64,000 nucleotides of DNA from Dermatemys mawii (GCA_007922305.1 ML677374.1:9176094-9240093); one strand, 5' to 3'; positions 9,446-21,883 are shown, counted from the stretch's first letter. Notes: generated by a model from the sequence alone, not told the origin. Numbers and translations are program-made.

Positions 9446-11655
9446 GCACTCGGAGGTAGTTAAATCCCAGTCTACCTTTAACTTTTACAGCTCTAACATC
9501 ACTTTTGCCAATTTTACAGTACAGACACACAACGCATGTGCCTGTCCTATTGAAACTTGCTAAGAAAAAGTTTGAAATATAAAGCTCAACTGTACGAGCA
9601 TAACAATCTTTAATCTACAGCTTCTAGTTATGTTTGCTGACAGCTCTGAAATGGAAATAGTTCAAGTTTTCAGATAAGAAAAATAATAAATTCAAAAAGC
9701 AGATATTAGAGATTTAGGAATTCATTCAAAATTCTCCTTGATTAAATAAGAGGAAAGAACTTGAAAGAAAGAAGCACTTTTCATACTTCCTTACATGCAG
9801 GAAAAGTTCAGAAAAAAAATGAGGACTGACAGAAGACTTGTCAGTGGTTATAGTTACTTAAAAATTTCTATCATCGGAAGCAAATACTCCTTGAAAATCC
9901 CTGTTCATCAGCTCCCCCCCGATCCTAGAGGAAAGAAAGAATATTTGAAAACACTTAATTAGAAGCAATTGTGCCATCCTCCGTTGAGTCCCCTCCCCAG
10001 CAATCCTGGGACAGACCTTAGCTAAAACAAACGGGCATAGTTATTTTCAAGTCAACGAAGTGATGCTGATTTTCACCAGCTGATGATTGCTCGCTCTCTG
10101 TGATTCTTTGCCATTGTCACATGAGGCCTGAGATGTGCTGAGTGCTCTCAACTTTTAATGAGAGTCAGTGGGAGCAGAACCCTGCAGGATTGGACCCTCA
10201 AGAAAACTGACTCTGATGTTATTTGTACTTAATAGAAATAAAAAGGCCTCTTAAAATATATGTTCAAGCTGTCCATCTCCAAAAGGAAAATCTTAAACAA
10301 TGTGATTAATTTAAAATAAAAAAAGGAAAAAAAATCCCCTCCTAAGAAATCATTCTGCTAGCTGTCATAAAACTTAACTATGCCTCTTTTTTTCTTGAGT
10401 GCTGGCTATCCTCCCCGTCCTCCCCCTTTTTTAATGCAAAGAGTAAGTAGGAAATGAGCATCTGTAAATGCAGGTTTCCATGGAAAAAAAGGCGGGAGAG
10501 TTCTTGGCTTTTTTCTTGCTTCCAGGTGGCAAAAGATGTGTCTGTCTGATAGCAATGGGGATCTGCTGTTAACTCCTACCCGGAAAGGAGTTTCAAACCA
10601 TCAGGTCAAGGAAGTACTGCGAGCTCCTTGTCTTGAAGGTTCAGCTATTTACTTTGCAGTGTTTCAATAAGACTGATTTACTGTAACATACTGCAACTCG
10701 GCAACACGGCTTCGGAAAAAAAAAAAGGACTCGGGAGCCATTTATAATTATCCTCCAAATCTTCATCCTCCCATCCACTCCTCTTTCCTCATCTTAAAAG
10801 AAAAGGGGAATGGAAAGGCTCTTGCATCCATTGTTTTTTGCTCTCTTTATAAAATAAAACGGTGTCCGTTAAAGCTATTCAAGCTCAGTTGAAAACAGCT
10901 TCAGCGTAAGCAAGGCTTTTGCATGTATGTTGCATATTTTCCTTGAGCAATAAGAAAAAGGAAATGTCAGTCTAGTAAAGAAACTGCAACTCACATTCAT
11001 AAGAACAATTATTAAGCTAAAGTGACCAAGCTGGGTGTTAGTCTATGAAGTATATCACCCTCCAGCAAACACAAATACCAAGGTAATTCATTTAGGGGTA
11101 CACAGACCTAAAACGCCAGTGTCATCCTGTCATTACTGAATATCCTTAGGTAATACAGCGATCACTGGAGGCTCCGTGAAATCACATTTGTGAGCACAAA
11201 GTCTTTCCACATATGCAAGGAAGACACTATACTCTTACCACCTTCTGAAAACAGCCCTGCCCATCTCTCTCTGAGGAAACTGCAATCGTTGACTGGATTG
11301 CCATACCATTTTCTTTGGCAGGATGAGTAATGGACCTACTCCTCATATTGCAAGCTGGGGCAGCAGAAGCTTTCAATTCACATAGCTTGAAATAACGGGG
11401 GACAGGCTGACTGCCCCTCCACTCAGAGTCTGAGGATGAAGGTTGGTCAAGTGGTAGGAGGGGATTGAAAAAAACAAACACCTCCCCCCAGTTGGCTTGT
11501 TTGCCTTTTTAAAAAAATTCTTATTGCACCAAGGGGCCCCAAGTGAGCTTAGACCATTTTGTACTAGGCGTTGTTCATGGCCCAAACCTTTGGTAAAATT
11601 CACGTTCCTCTCCAATCCAATTCAAGGAACGCTGCTCCAGTGCACTGAGGATTCT
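9446..11655. other. Unique AT-rich sequence, no gene seen
   Basis: No recognised transposon except a palindrome scrap near 10125-10200 (GTGCTGAGTGCTCTCAAC ... GAGAGTCAGTGGGAG). Includes homopurine runs such as the A-run near 10717-10730. The repeat density is lower than elsewhere, so this is a candidate for a conserved non-coding comparison. Confidence 0.4.
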
Positions 11656-11712
11656 GGCACGGGTCCTCAAAGAGAGTTAGGCGCCTCACTACCTTTGAGG
11701 ATCTGAGCCTCA
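11656..11712. repeat. Truncated palindromic MITE
   Basis: GGCACGGGTCCTCAAAG on the left pairs with CTTTGAGGATCTGAGCC on the right around AGTTAGGCGCCTCACT. Same family as 9259-9351, with the central core deleted. Confidence 0.65.
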
Positions 11713-12575
11713 GCCCTATGAATAGCGTTAAACTCCCTTTATTGTCAAAACACAATAACCTAAATGATTTTGTTTGTTGTTGCTTTGGTGTAGTATTCAT
11801 GAATCAACACTGAATGGTAATTGGCACATTTTTTCCCCTCTAATAAACTCAGAAAAAACTTGAACGTGAAGGAACACTTTTTTTTGTGCCCAGCCAAGAT
11901 TCTATGGTCAACAGTCAATATCCTGTATTTTTTTATTGGACTCCATTTTCTCAAAGAAGGTCTAAATAATTTGAGAGCCAAAGCATGCATGATGTTATGA
12001 GAAATTCTATTTTGCAGCTTCTCTTGACATGAGAGCACGGCTTCTATGAATGTGGACAGTAAATTAGAAAGACTGCACTTTGAGTTAATCTGCAAGACGG
12101 GAAAGTAAATTAAGAGCTAATTGGGAAAAAGCTGGGTACAGAACTGAGATACTGAACTTGCCACCAGAAACTTAATAACTAGGAAAGCGTATTGGAAAAT
12201 GTTCAAGTAATTAATGGAGGCTAGAACAAAAAAATAAACCTTGTTAAATTCCCCTATGAACTTAACATGAAAGGTTAATATATTTTATCAGAGTAAAATC
12301 CCTTCTGCCCGACAAGAGTCTGGCGCCTAAGAAAATAATTAGATCTACAGCAGAAATTATGTTCTCAAGAATGCAGAGGTTGGCCTGGCTCTTTCTTACC
12401 AAATGAAACATTATGGAACCCTTCAGTTGTATTAGAAGTCAGCCTACACCGATTTCTCAATGTAACAACAATAGTTTGGAACCTGTTTATCTGGGTCTAT
12501 GAGCAGAACGTAATGACATTTAGAGGGGAATTTACCCACAGATAATTTCTATATCATCTTACCGGACCAGAAAAA
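11713..12575. other. No recognised feature
   Basis: AT-rich sequence. Overlapping short open frames on the minus strand near 11.6-12.1 kb show no domain signature. Confidence 0.4.
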
Positions 12576-12760
12576 TGTGTGGTCTCATGGTTAAGCATTT
12601 GTCTAGAAGTTATCATTACTATTTAGGATTCTCAGAGGGTCTGTTATCTAATGATTAGAGCAAGGCATGGGAATCAGGATTTCATTCCCAGCCCGATGAC
12701 TGGGGAACAGGACTCTTGGATTTTATTTCTCTTTCCCCCAATGTTTGTCAGATACCATAA
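12576..12760 (+). mobile_element. MIR-like SINE heads, rearranged
   Basis: Three head-like phrases occur in a row: GGTCTCATGGTTAAGCATTTG, then ATCTAATGATTAGAGCAAGGCATGGGAATCAGG with TTTCATTCCC (a decayed B box), then GAACAGGACTCTTGGATTTTATTTC. This suggests two partial SINE copies in tandem or one with a duplicated head. Confidence 0.45.
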
Positions 12761-13206
12761 GCTGTATACTATAGTCCTAAGAATTTAATGGTAAGAGGAA
12801 AACATTTTACATTCCCACAATTTGTTATATAGATCACCATATAGTTTCCTTAATGATACTGTATCTAACTATACGGTGAAGCCTATGCTAGTCTTTACAT
12901 TTTCAGACTGGTGTGCTGGGTTCCAGCCGCATCACTCTCATAGGTACTGACCCTTGGTTACTCAATGAGCCTGTGGGGAGGAGAGAGTTGGGACTTCTCG
13001 CCCTCCCAAACACCAATACATGGGTTATTTGGGAGGCTAAGGACCTGGGTTATGGGCTGAGGACCTAGCCCATAGTCAGTAAATGGGTAGCGTGTCCTCT
13101 TGTGTATCCTCAGATAATTCCCTTATTGCCAATGGAGTTTCTTCTTGTATTCACAGTTTAAAAATAATTAAGGGTTGGTGCTTTGCTTGGATTTAGCTCA
13201 GGCACT

Positions 13207-13345
13207 TTGGTTGGGATTGTCAAAGGAAGCTAATGGAGTTACATGACCAGCTGTCATTGAATTACTCTGGGATTTGGGTGCCTAAAGCAAAGTCAATGGG
13301 AATTAGATGCCTGAGTTCCTAAGGTACCTTTGCAAATCGCAGCCT
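13207..13345. repeat. Palindromic MITE, eroded
   Basis: The left end TTGGGATTGTCAAAGGAAGC and right end GGTACCTTTGCAAATCGCAGCC are inverted. The interior has TGGGTGCCTAAAGCAAAGTCAATGGGAATTAGATGCC. Same family as the host palindrome at 44829. Confidence 0.55.
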
Positions 13346-16300
13346 TCATTTCTCAGATTGCTAATTTATCACCATCTTCCCTGCTGCACACGCAGTGCCT
13401 ACCACTCTCAAGTCACCATCTGCCTTCCTCAGAATGATTAGCATCCCTTTGTATTCAGTTCTACCACATAAGTCATTCTTGGAGATTTTTGCTGGGATGG
13501 TAGAAAATTTTTATTCACTGCAGCTCTGCAAATGTCTTAAGTAGGACTTTTAAGGCTCTCTCAGTCCTGCTCTCTTACCAGCATCGGGCTTTTATGTTTT
13601 GTTTCTTTGCATTTTTATTTTGTTCATCTTACAAAAAACCAGAACCCTTAAGATTAGTGCATGTAGATAGATACCTTGCAAGACTGGACACCATTTGTTC
13701 CATTTCATGGATCCGGAGCACACGAGCAAGAAAAGTCTCTCTGTGGGGGTTATTTAAAGCATAACACTGGCTCTCTCTGCTTTACATAGGGTGGGAGATT
13801 TTTCTAAGGAATTAGTTTACACACTGCACGGCAAAAGGACTTTGTATAACACAGAATTCCAACTGAACCATGAAAATTGCTGCACAGTGATTCTCAGACA
13901 CTCTTTGCCATTTAAAATATGTCGTTTACGGGAGAGAAACCTGCTCTGCACCCAAGTGAAACAAATCCTACTGGCTTTATCCAAGAATACTGGAAATATT
14001 ATAAATATAAGAGCAGCTGTGGCTTATACCTTGGACCTACAGCTTATAAAAATACAGACAAAACTCAAAAGCGCCTCTAGCAGGTTATCCCCTATATGTG
14101 GCCCAATCAACACTAGAGGGGGACAGTGTGTCACACTGAATGTGTGGGGCTTACATCAGCTGAGAGCATCTGTGTAAAAACAAAACAAACAAAACAATTG
14201 CAGAACAATCCAGCCATTCTTAACGTGCTCCCCGCATTCTCTAGAAAAGGAAATGGAGAAACGCAGCTAAATCCAGAAGATAAAGTCAGTGGGTCAGAAA
14301 ACACAGAGTAAACGCAACAGAAGGAAAAACAATGGATTAACGCACCTCCTTCCCTGCCCCCCCACCCCCCCGCAATCCTCCAAACTAGATTTCCAAACTA
14401 TAAATTTCTCTCTGGGAACACTAGGAACGAAGCTTAGGCCTTTTCCTGCTTTTACAGAGGTTGAAAGAGGCTAGAGACTCTCTCTCAAGGCATCAGGTGC
14501 ATTTGGAGCACATTTATTGTACTGATAAGAACTTATCAGGTGTTTTCCCAGTACAGCAGCTGTTTGGGTAAACTTCACTCTTGTGAAGGGCCCGCAATAA
14601 GCCTGTACCGCATTTAAAGTCTCAAAATAGGGCTTTAAAGTGGTGGGGGTTAAGTTGTGCACAGGCTTTGTGAATTTCATCTTTTGCAAAGCAGAAAGGA
14701 GGCTTTTGGATTTTAGAGCATCACGTGGCATATAAAAAAGTTCAGGGCAATGCAACTCTTGGGAACATCATGGGGCTGGATAACACAGGAAGGGCTGCCA
14801 CCTCTGAGGAGCAAAAAACTGGGACATCTGGGATGATCCTGAGCACAAAAAAACTGGGAAGCTGGTAATGAGCATTGTAACTCTGACTGGCAGAGGGCAC
14901 ATTGGGGTTTTACAGCGGTCCCCTGGCTCAAATATATGCATAACCATTCACTGAAAGGTAGCACATCAGGTGTCTGCGAAGACCAGTAGTCCACTGGTCG
15001 ATATAATCATTGCAAGACGCATGTATAATACTTAAGGAATTAGGTAGCTCTACTGAAAACGATGTTCTTAAGGTCTGGGAATTAAGGCAGGTCACCAAGG
15101 AGGTGACATACCATAAACATGTTCCTTTCAGACAGGAAGTAGCAGACACGCCTCTCCAGTCATTTGTGCATTACATGCCTCAAAACCTTTGCCTGTTCCT
15201 GTAGTCAGCCACAGGGGGGAAGAAAGAGAGGAATTCTACAGGAATACACAAACAGCAGGGGAGGGTGCTCAGTTTATGAGTAAGGGCAAAGGATCATTCT
15301 GGTGTATCTTGGAGTGCGGAGCAATGCCCTGGATCCCTCCCCTAACAAACAGCTGACACAGTGTGCTTGTGTCATGGAAGCAGACTCACAGCCAACCTGG
15401 CTGCACAGCTCTTCAAGGATTTTGGGTTAGCAATACGTGATTAGACATGAGTAGCAGCTTGTGAAGTCAGTCTAGCCTCTAGAATGCAGGTAGTTTTATA
15501 TGTATCCATTTATTCCCAATGCTGCTACTTGCTTCCACTTGAAACTCTGTGCTTTGTGAAACAAACTTGGATTTGAGTTCACCAGGAAGAAGCCTAAGTG
15601 GTGTGTGTTAGTGGGAGCGGTGCTCTGCCCTGGAACCGGTAAACTAGGAGGCCCTGTTTCTTTGGGAGCAGTGAATCTGCGAATGCTGAGCGCGTCCAGT
15701 GGGCCGGAGACTGGACACTCCAGGGAGTGGGTTGGTGGGGCTCGAGGATTGGGATGTGCAGTCAGAAACCTGTAGGGTAAGAGTGAGGCCTGTGCAGTCT
15801 GGAGGGGAAGGCTTGTATTGTATGTGGCTGGCGGACTCAGGGAGCTGACCTGCAGCATGCACACACTTGGCTTCCTCTTGCTAAGGGCAGGTGATAGCAA
15901 GACGCCTCACACACTGGCTCTCCCCAGGAAGCATTACAGATATCCTGGGCCAGCTGCCACACAGACACACACAGCCCAGGTCTTGAGAGGCAGGCGTGTC
16001 TGGAAAGCGATCTGCTAAAGGCACAGTCCCTGTGCTCCCCTTTACCTTGCTGTAAAGGTACGACAGGTCAGATTCTCTGAGTGGTGCAAAGGAGCTGTGA
16101 AGCTGGTTTATCCAGCCTTCTGGGGTACATCTTCACTAGGAAGAGAGGTGTGTTCTGACCTCACGTTAGCCAATATATGGTAAAATCCTAGTGAACACAA
16201 GGCAGTTTGTAGCTTTTAGACACATCAGCAGGTCCAGGAAGAGACCACAGGGGAGCCTAGTGTTTACCTTGATCTCCTAACTCATATTAAAACAACCACC

Positions 16301-16920
16301 TGCCTTGTCTTTGCTACGACTAACTCATGTACACTAACACAAAGAAAGAATGCACCTCTTTTTCCTAGTAAAGATGACGACATGAGGATTTCCCCAGTAT
16401 GGAGCAATCCTTCTGATGTGCACAGAGCCTGCATAGCTAGCTGTCCACCTTCTCCGTTTGAGTCCATCATTCAGCTGCTGGGTGGGATTTCTCTTTTTAG
16501 TTTCCCTGAATCATGATAAATGTTTCTTCAATAGTTTTCACCAGGAGTGGGGATATTTCTTTTCCCTACCTCTTAGTGAACGGGCACAAAACAGTTGTTA
16601 GCATTTGGCAATCTATACGATGCTTGTCAAGTCAGCAGGTTTTTTAATTCTGTAGCTTAGATTGACCTGACTGCGCTATAAACATACGTAATCAATCAAG
16701 ATCTAGCTTCACGCTATACGCAATTTACTCCTTTTTAATAACCTGTATACTGCAAACATTTTGCCAGTTCTGATCTGAGTCAGTCACAAGCTAGCCTGGG
16801 AGGGAGGAAGGGGGGAGAAGCAGAGCTGTGGTCGCTCGTGTGAAGAGGTGGCGGCAAGGTGGGGTGGGGCTGGAGTGGGGGGCGCAGCAAGTAAGGGTGG
16901 GAGGGTGCGCAGAGGAACCG
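13346..16920. other. No supported gene; unique sequence
   Basis: A plus-strand open stretch of 128 codons starts at 13791. It has no recognisable motif, and no splice or promoter evidence was found, so it is left uncalled. A C-run lies at 14357-14372. A perfect 15-nt palindrome CAGTGTGTCACACTG lies near 14126. A G-rich tract occurs at 16797-16900. Confidence 0.4.
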
Positions 16921-17038
16921 CTTGTGGTAACACAAATTCGGATAGAATGTGGTAAAGCAGCCCCGCTCCCCGGAGTGCCGCTTTACCGCATTATATCCAA
17001 ATTCGCGTTATACCGGTCCACATTATATCGAGGTAGAG
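16921..17038. mobile_element. Palindromic MITE, GTTATA-rich ends
   Basis: The arms around AATTCGGATAGAATGTGGTAAAGC and GCTTTACCGCATTATATCC are close reverse complements about a short GC-rich centre. The right side continues into CGCGTTATACCGG and ATTATATCGAGGTAGAG. The terminal sequence suggests a DNA transposon, but the superfamily could not be settled. Confidence 0.65.
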
Positions 17039-17741
17039 ATGTAAATGCTCTTAAGCCACCTCTTTAAAGTAGAATATAAAAACTTTATTAATGTGCTTCA
17101 TAAATGGTAATATTTTATCATTTCATAAAGCAAGGAACAAATCATTTTCTCCCAAGGATACATTTTTCCCTGTAGACAATGTATTGATTTTAACAGTTCC
17201 CATCTATTTTCAGAACCTTCAAAGAACAGCTATTACAATTCAATTATCACACTTCATTAACCAAGTTAGAACTTGTATATTACAACCCACTAGTTTTTTT
17301 TTTGAAAAACGGTTCAACATGGTTGTTTATGGTGTATACTGAAGTGTCTGAGAAACTCTGATGAAACAGGCACCTAACCACACAACGCTGCAATAACGAT
17401 ACACCACTCTGAAAACACTGCACTAAAATTAGACTCCTGCTTTACTGTTCATTGAGTGAGCCCCTGTTGTGATTAGAGCCTGATCCTCTCAGAGGTCATT
17501 GGGAAAAAAACTCCAGTGGGCTTTAGATCAGACCCTTAAATAAATATGCCAAATATACACAAAGCAGTAAAGTTTATCTACTTATACAACTCTTAACATG
17601 TGATGATTTGAGCAAGAGTAGCCATTTTTCCAATCACTGGGCACTTTCCCTATATACACATATGTTATGGGTTAGGTGACAAAGTGGTTTTAGGGCACAG
17701 TGCCACAGGTGGAACAGCAAGAGCAACTGCAATCTATTAGG
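17039..17741. other. Unique AT-rich sequence with palindrome scrap
   Basis: No gene. GAGCCTGATCCTCTCAGAGGTCATTGGG with CCAGTGGGCTTTAGATCAGACCCTT at 17475-17540 is a worn copy of the recurrent palindrome type. Confidence 0.4.
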
Positions 17742-17963
17742 GAAGCAGCATTGCCTAGTGGATAGAGCACTGGACTAGGACTTAGGAGAGTTCTATTCCT
17801 GGTTCTACCTCTGGCCTGCTGGGTGACCTTGGGCAAATCACTTCACCACTGTGCCTCAGTTTCTCCATCTATAAAGTGGGGATAATGCTACTTACTTCCC
17901 TTTGTAAAGAGCTTTGAGACATACTAGTGAAAACACTATAAAAGCTAGGTATTACTAGTATTA
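17742..17963 (+). mobile_element. MIR-like CORE-SINE, near full length
   Basis: The best-preserved plus-strand SINE here. The head carries an A-box-like TAGTGGATAGAGCACTGG (from 17757) and a B-box-like GTTCTATTCC (about 17790). The core follows (GGGTGACCTTGGGCAAATCA; CCTCAGTTTCTCCATCT). The 3' part is TTTGTAAAGAGCTTTGAGA and ends in a TATTACTAGTATTA tail. Pol III-transcribed when active and mobilised by an L2-type LINE; this copy is a fossil. It is not a tRNA gene because the head cannot fold as a full cloverleaf with acceptor stem. Confidence 0.85.
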
Positions 17964-18977
17964 GGGTGGTGCAGATTACTCAGCTGGTGCACCAGCCTCA
18001 CTTGGCAGGCTATTGTGAAGAAATGGGGCAATCAATAGCCCCACCTCCTCCCTGTTCACTTACAGATGATTTGCTCTCCAGGGATGAGCAGGGACTGCTC
18101 TTGGGCCTTGCAGAATGGGGACGTGTATCTTACGCACCCTACTTTTACACCTGTGCAATTACTGATTGCAAGCTGCCCCTCAGCGTTCAGGAGGCAAAAG
18201 ATGCTGGGGATGGAGATGTCCCAAGTTCTGCAAACCATTTATTTTCCCTCCAGAACCGTGCATAACTCAGAATGCCAGACCTCTCCGCTCAGAGCTGGAG
18301 GGTTATTTATGTCTGTCCAGTTAGCACTGAAAACAGATTGGCCATGGGGAGTATGGAAAGCCTGCATATCTGCTGCCCAGACTTGAGAGCTTATAGGTGC
18401 CTAGGAGACTTTGGTAAATCTGCCACATTGGAAGCCAGACACTAAATTCAAGTTAAAAAAAAAAGTAAAGTCCTTTGTCTCCTCAGGGCACGGTCACATT
18501 CTGCCGTGAATGACAAGCATCTGTTTTACCCTCTCCTCTGTCAGGAGATGAGTGGGCCAGTCTATGAAAAGGAATCTAGGATCAACCCCAAGTAATTGCA
18601 TCTATAGTTTCCTGTTCAAAGGCAGAGGTATTCCCTGAGGAGATGGGATATTACAGTCAGAACCAATCACCATCTGGCTACTGGCACAGTGGCAGATCTT
18701 AGCAACGATGTAACTAAATCGCTGGGCTGACTTCAAGGCTGCTGCTGACTTTCAGAAAGCGCAGTTGAGTGAGTACGTCACAGGCACAATGCACACTCCC
18801 TTACTGACGAACATGCGGTGTTCCACCGTAACAGTGGGGGGGGCGTGGCTCTGGGTTCATATATCCCCCAAATCGCAGAGACATACTGAATTTTACTGTG
18901 GCACTGTGGGTACCACAGTAATGTAACGACTTCTGTGTGTGCGATCTTCAGCTGGTGTCAGCTGATAGAGCTCAACT
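17964..18977. other. No recognised feature
   Basis: Overlapping plus and minus frames at 17.97-18.39 kb carry no domain signature. GC content is moderate. Confidence 0.4.
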
Positions 18978-19095
18978 GACTTCTCCTTGTGCCTCAGTTC
19001 TCCATCTGCAAAATGGTGATATTTTCTTCCTGCCCCCATCTTCTGGCTGTTTTGTCTCTTTAGACTGTAACCTCTCTAGGGCAAGGAGAGTGCCA
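18978..19095 (+). mobile_element. MIR-like / L2-tail SINE fragment
   Basis: Contains CTTGTGCCTCAGTTCTCCATCTGCAAAATGG (core) followed by TTTGTCTCTTTAGACTGTAACCTCTCTAGGGCAAGGAG, the start of an L2-type tail. The head is missing. Confidence 0.6.
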
Positions 19096-19259
19096 ACCGA
19101 CAAGATGAAGATCTGGCTCCAACCCACGTGGCCCCCACGTTTTTAAAAGGGAAAATTTAAAATGTAGATCGATGCAAAGGCATTGAACACACCCCTGTGA
19201 AGTTGGGAATTATCATCATCCTTATTTCAAAGATGAACCGAAGCACAGAGAGATCATGA

Positions 19260-19352
19260 CTCCAGTTCAGCAGAGTACTTAAACATCTGATTTATCCCAC
19301 TGACATTAACCCTACTGCTGATAGTATTTCGATATCTCACTGGAGTAGGGCC
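19260..19352. repeat. Palindrome nested in SINE
   Basis: CCAGTTCAGCAGAGTACTTAAACATC on the left mirrors the worn right arm ending CACTGGAGTAGGGCC. The centre is CCCACTGACATTAACCC. It splits the MIR core between AGAGATCATGA and TTTTGCCCAAGG. Edges are approximate. Confidence 0.55.
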
Positions 19353-19420
19353 TAGCTGTTTTGCCCAAGGTCATGTAGCAATACTTAGACAGAGCCAGGA
19401 ATTGAACCCAGGATTTCTGA

Positions 19421-19719
19421 GCCCTGGTCTAATTGGGGGTGGGAAATCAATCCAACATACGCAACTTCAGCTACGGAAACAGCGCAGCTGAAGTGGACGT
19501 ACTTAGATCGACTTACCAGGGCGTCTTCACGGTGGTGAGTCGACTGCTGACGCTCCCCTGTTGACTCCACCTGCGCCTTTTGCAACGGTGGAGGACAGGA
19601 GTCGATAGGAGAGTGCTCGGGGATTGATATATCATATCATGTCTAGACTAGACGCAATAAATCGACCCCCGACAGATCGATCTCACAGCATCGATCCTCG
19701 CCGGAGTGTAGACCTGCCC
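19421..19719. mobile_element. Harbinger-like MITE nested in SINE
   Basis: The left end GCCCTGGTCTAATTGG and right end GTGTAGACCTGCCC are inverted ends. The interior contains ATACGCAACTTCAGCTAC mirrored by GCAGCTGAAGTGGACGTAC, and ATCGA-rich arms. TGA flanks both sides (19418-19420, 19720-19722), a 3-bp duplication compatible with PIF/Harbinger. The copy at 51576-51855 belongs to the same family. Confidence 0.65.
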
Positions 19720-19832
19720 TGAATCTCTGTCCAAAGCTTTGGAGCATCCTCTCGCACCTGGCTTACATGCTGTTATTCCTCTTTGGAATAGTCCTTAATG
19801 GACATGACAAGTGGTAAACAAAGGGTGTATGT

Positions 19833-19854
19833 TATATATATATACACACACACA
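19833..19854. repeat. Compound (TA)n(CA)n microsatellite
   Basis: TTATATATATATA followed by CACACACACACA. Confidence 0.9.
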
Positions 19855-21329
19855 GTGAATATTATGCAGAAGAAATTATTTTTCAAATCTGTTCTAGTGT
19901 CATCTTTGATTAATTCTCATCTCTCTCCTCATTATGGCTCATCCCTCATTTCAAAGGTGTCCTTCAACGAGGACACTAGGAAAGAGCTGAGAAGGAAAAC
20001 CGACAAGGAATAAACTAATATGGTGAATCTGCAAATGTTTCGAACAGTAGCACCTGAGGCTTAACTCATTCTCAAATTGCTGCTGCTCGTCATGAGTTCT
20101 CTCTCCTTTAGTGAAATATCATCCTAGTCAAAGAATCAGGAAATTATTGCATCTCTCTGAGAACAACATCAGGCCAGATGACAGCTAAATGGAGAGTGTA
20201 TAAAAAGAAATATAAACATCTATATGCAATTTACCAATTTCCCACCCCCCAGCTCAACACAGTTGAAGATTAAGCAAAGTCTTTATTGTTTCACAGTTTA
20301 GAGGCCATAGCCAAAGTGGCAATAAAATGGATACAGGAAAATGTCCACTGCCATCCAGCCCCTAGATTCTTCCTGTACAAATAGTAACTATTATGGCAAA
20401 TTACTAAAGGGTTTCCTTTGTAAAGGGGGCTGAAATTCACAGACAGAATCAGCCAATTTCACTATTAAAATAGTTTTTAAACCATCATAAAACACAACTC
20501 ATCTGGGGACTCACTTCATCTTAAGATTTAATCACTTAAAGCGTGTTCTCCACAATATTTCAAGGACATTAGCCCAAAAATTTAGCCTAAGTTTTCTATT
20601 TTTTTCTTATTTAAATTTTGTATTTGTTTTACAAGCCTAGGATAGGCCATTTTAGGAATTCTGTTTTAAGATGCTGCAGCTACATACTGTAGGTATGTCC
20701 ACTCCCTATTCTCATGCCCTTGAAATAATGCCTTGAGAGCTGGTTCATACATCACCTTGAAATTCTACTCTGCAATACAACTGACAGATCTTCACGCAAT
20801 TCATTCATAGGGCTACAACTTGACAAGTCCTTTGATAGACTGTCTCTCTTTCATTATGTTGCTAATCCAAGCAGATTTCTTTTCTAACATACTATTAATT
20901 CTTCGTGGAATCCTATTCAGAGATGCATCTGACCAAAACATGTGTCCTTGAAGTTGGAGCTTGAGGTTTAACTGACAGTTGTTCCAATCTACTGAGGTTT
21001 TTTATGTAGTATGTGTTAAGTTAAAAATGCCAGTTTCTTAGCTGGCAATTAAATTTAGATAAAAACAAAATCCTTCAAGCCATGCCTCCTCATTTTGTAG
21101 AACTTGAACATTCAACAGCAATAATGATTGACAATAGTGCTGAGTCGACCCCATGTAGAAGGGACTAAGAATAGAAGGAGATGTAGGGTCTTCTGGAAAA
21201 CAGATTTACAGATTCAGATGTCTAAGTTTAAACACAGAAGAAAAAAAAAGTTTTAAATGAAGAGTTGTAAAAGGTAGAAAGACACAAGATCTATTGGTCT
21301 CAGCACAGGACAGGGAGGTGGGAACTTCC
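19855..21329. other. No recognised feature
   Basis: AT-rich unique sequence without a gene-like frame or clear repeat. Confidence 0.4.
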
Positions 21330-21430
21330 CAGTTTTGACCATGACTTCACAAGTAGGTAAGTCAATCATTGGCATTCTCTACCTCAGTTTCCTCATCTGT
21401 AAAAAATATGTATGGTGATATTTAAATACA
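21330..21430 (+). mobile_element. MIR-like SINE fragment
   Basis: TCTACCTCAGTTTCCTCATCTGTAAAAAATATG is the MIR 3' core. Upstream, AACTTCCCAGTTTTGACCATGACTTCACAAGTAGG is a worn central part. The head is not recognisable. Confidence 0.55.
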
Positions 21431-21793
21431 TCACAGTACTTTCCCTCCACACACACACACAGAGTTTGGTTTCCAACTGCAAATATATGTGTGTGTGATG
21501 TAAAACAAAAAAACATTTAAATAAGAAAAAAATATATAGAAAACCTAGGATAACTTCTTGGGCTGATGTCCTTGAAATATTCTAGAGAACACACTTTAGT
21601 GCCGTGACTTTTATCACTGGTTGCTTCGGTGATGTCATGTAAAAGTGTAACCAGTGTGCCTGGAAATTCTACAGACGACCTCCATTCATTGGACAAAGCA
21701 GTCATATTACTTCACTGTTACAGTAAATACATGTTTCTTTAATATAGGATAGTTTGTATTTTTTGTTGAAAGTTTGCAATATGCTAAACATAA

Positions 21794-21883
21794 TGGGCCA
21801 AATTCTCTGATAAATTAAATGGAGAAGACTTCCTTAAAAATATATGGAACTGCAATCGTTTACACCACCAGAGAATTTGACCT
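21794..21883. repeat. Palindromic element GGGCCAAATTCTCTG, second copy
   Basis: The left end GGGCCAAATTCTCTGATAAA and right end TTTACACCACCAGAGAATTTGACC are inverted. Same family as 7518-7582 with a longer, AT-rich centre. Confidence 0.65.

Larger units (their letters stand above)
19200..19745 (-). mobile_element. MIR-like SINE carrying two nested insertions
   Basis: The minus-strand core complement is visible as TTATTTCAAAGATGAACCGAAGCACAGAGAGATCATGA, then TTTTGCCCAAGGTCATGTAGCA, and the head complement GAATTGAACCCAGGATTTCTGA. It is interrupted at about 19260-19352 by a palindrome and at 19421-19719 by a Harbinger-like MITE. The remainder of the head seems to continue after 19720. Confidence 0.7.

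Noticed and set aside
17742..17963. tRNA gene suggested by A-box and B-box-like sequences
   Set aside because: The boxes are followed by a CORE-SINE body and an L2-like tail, and many related copies exist in the window; this is a SINE.
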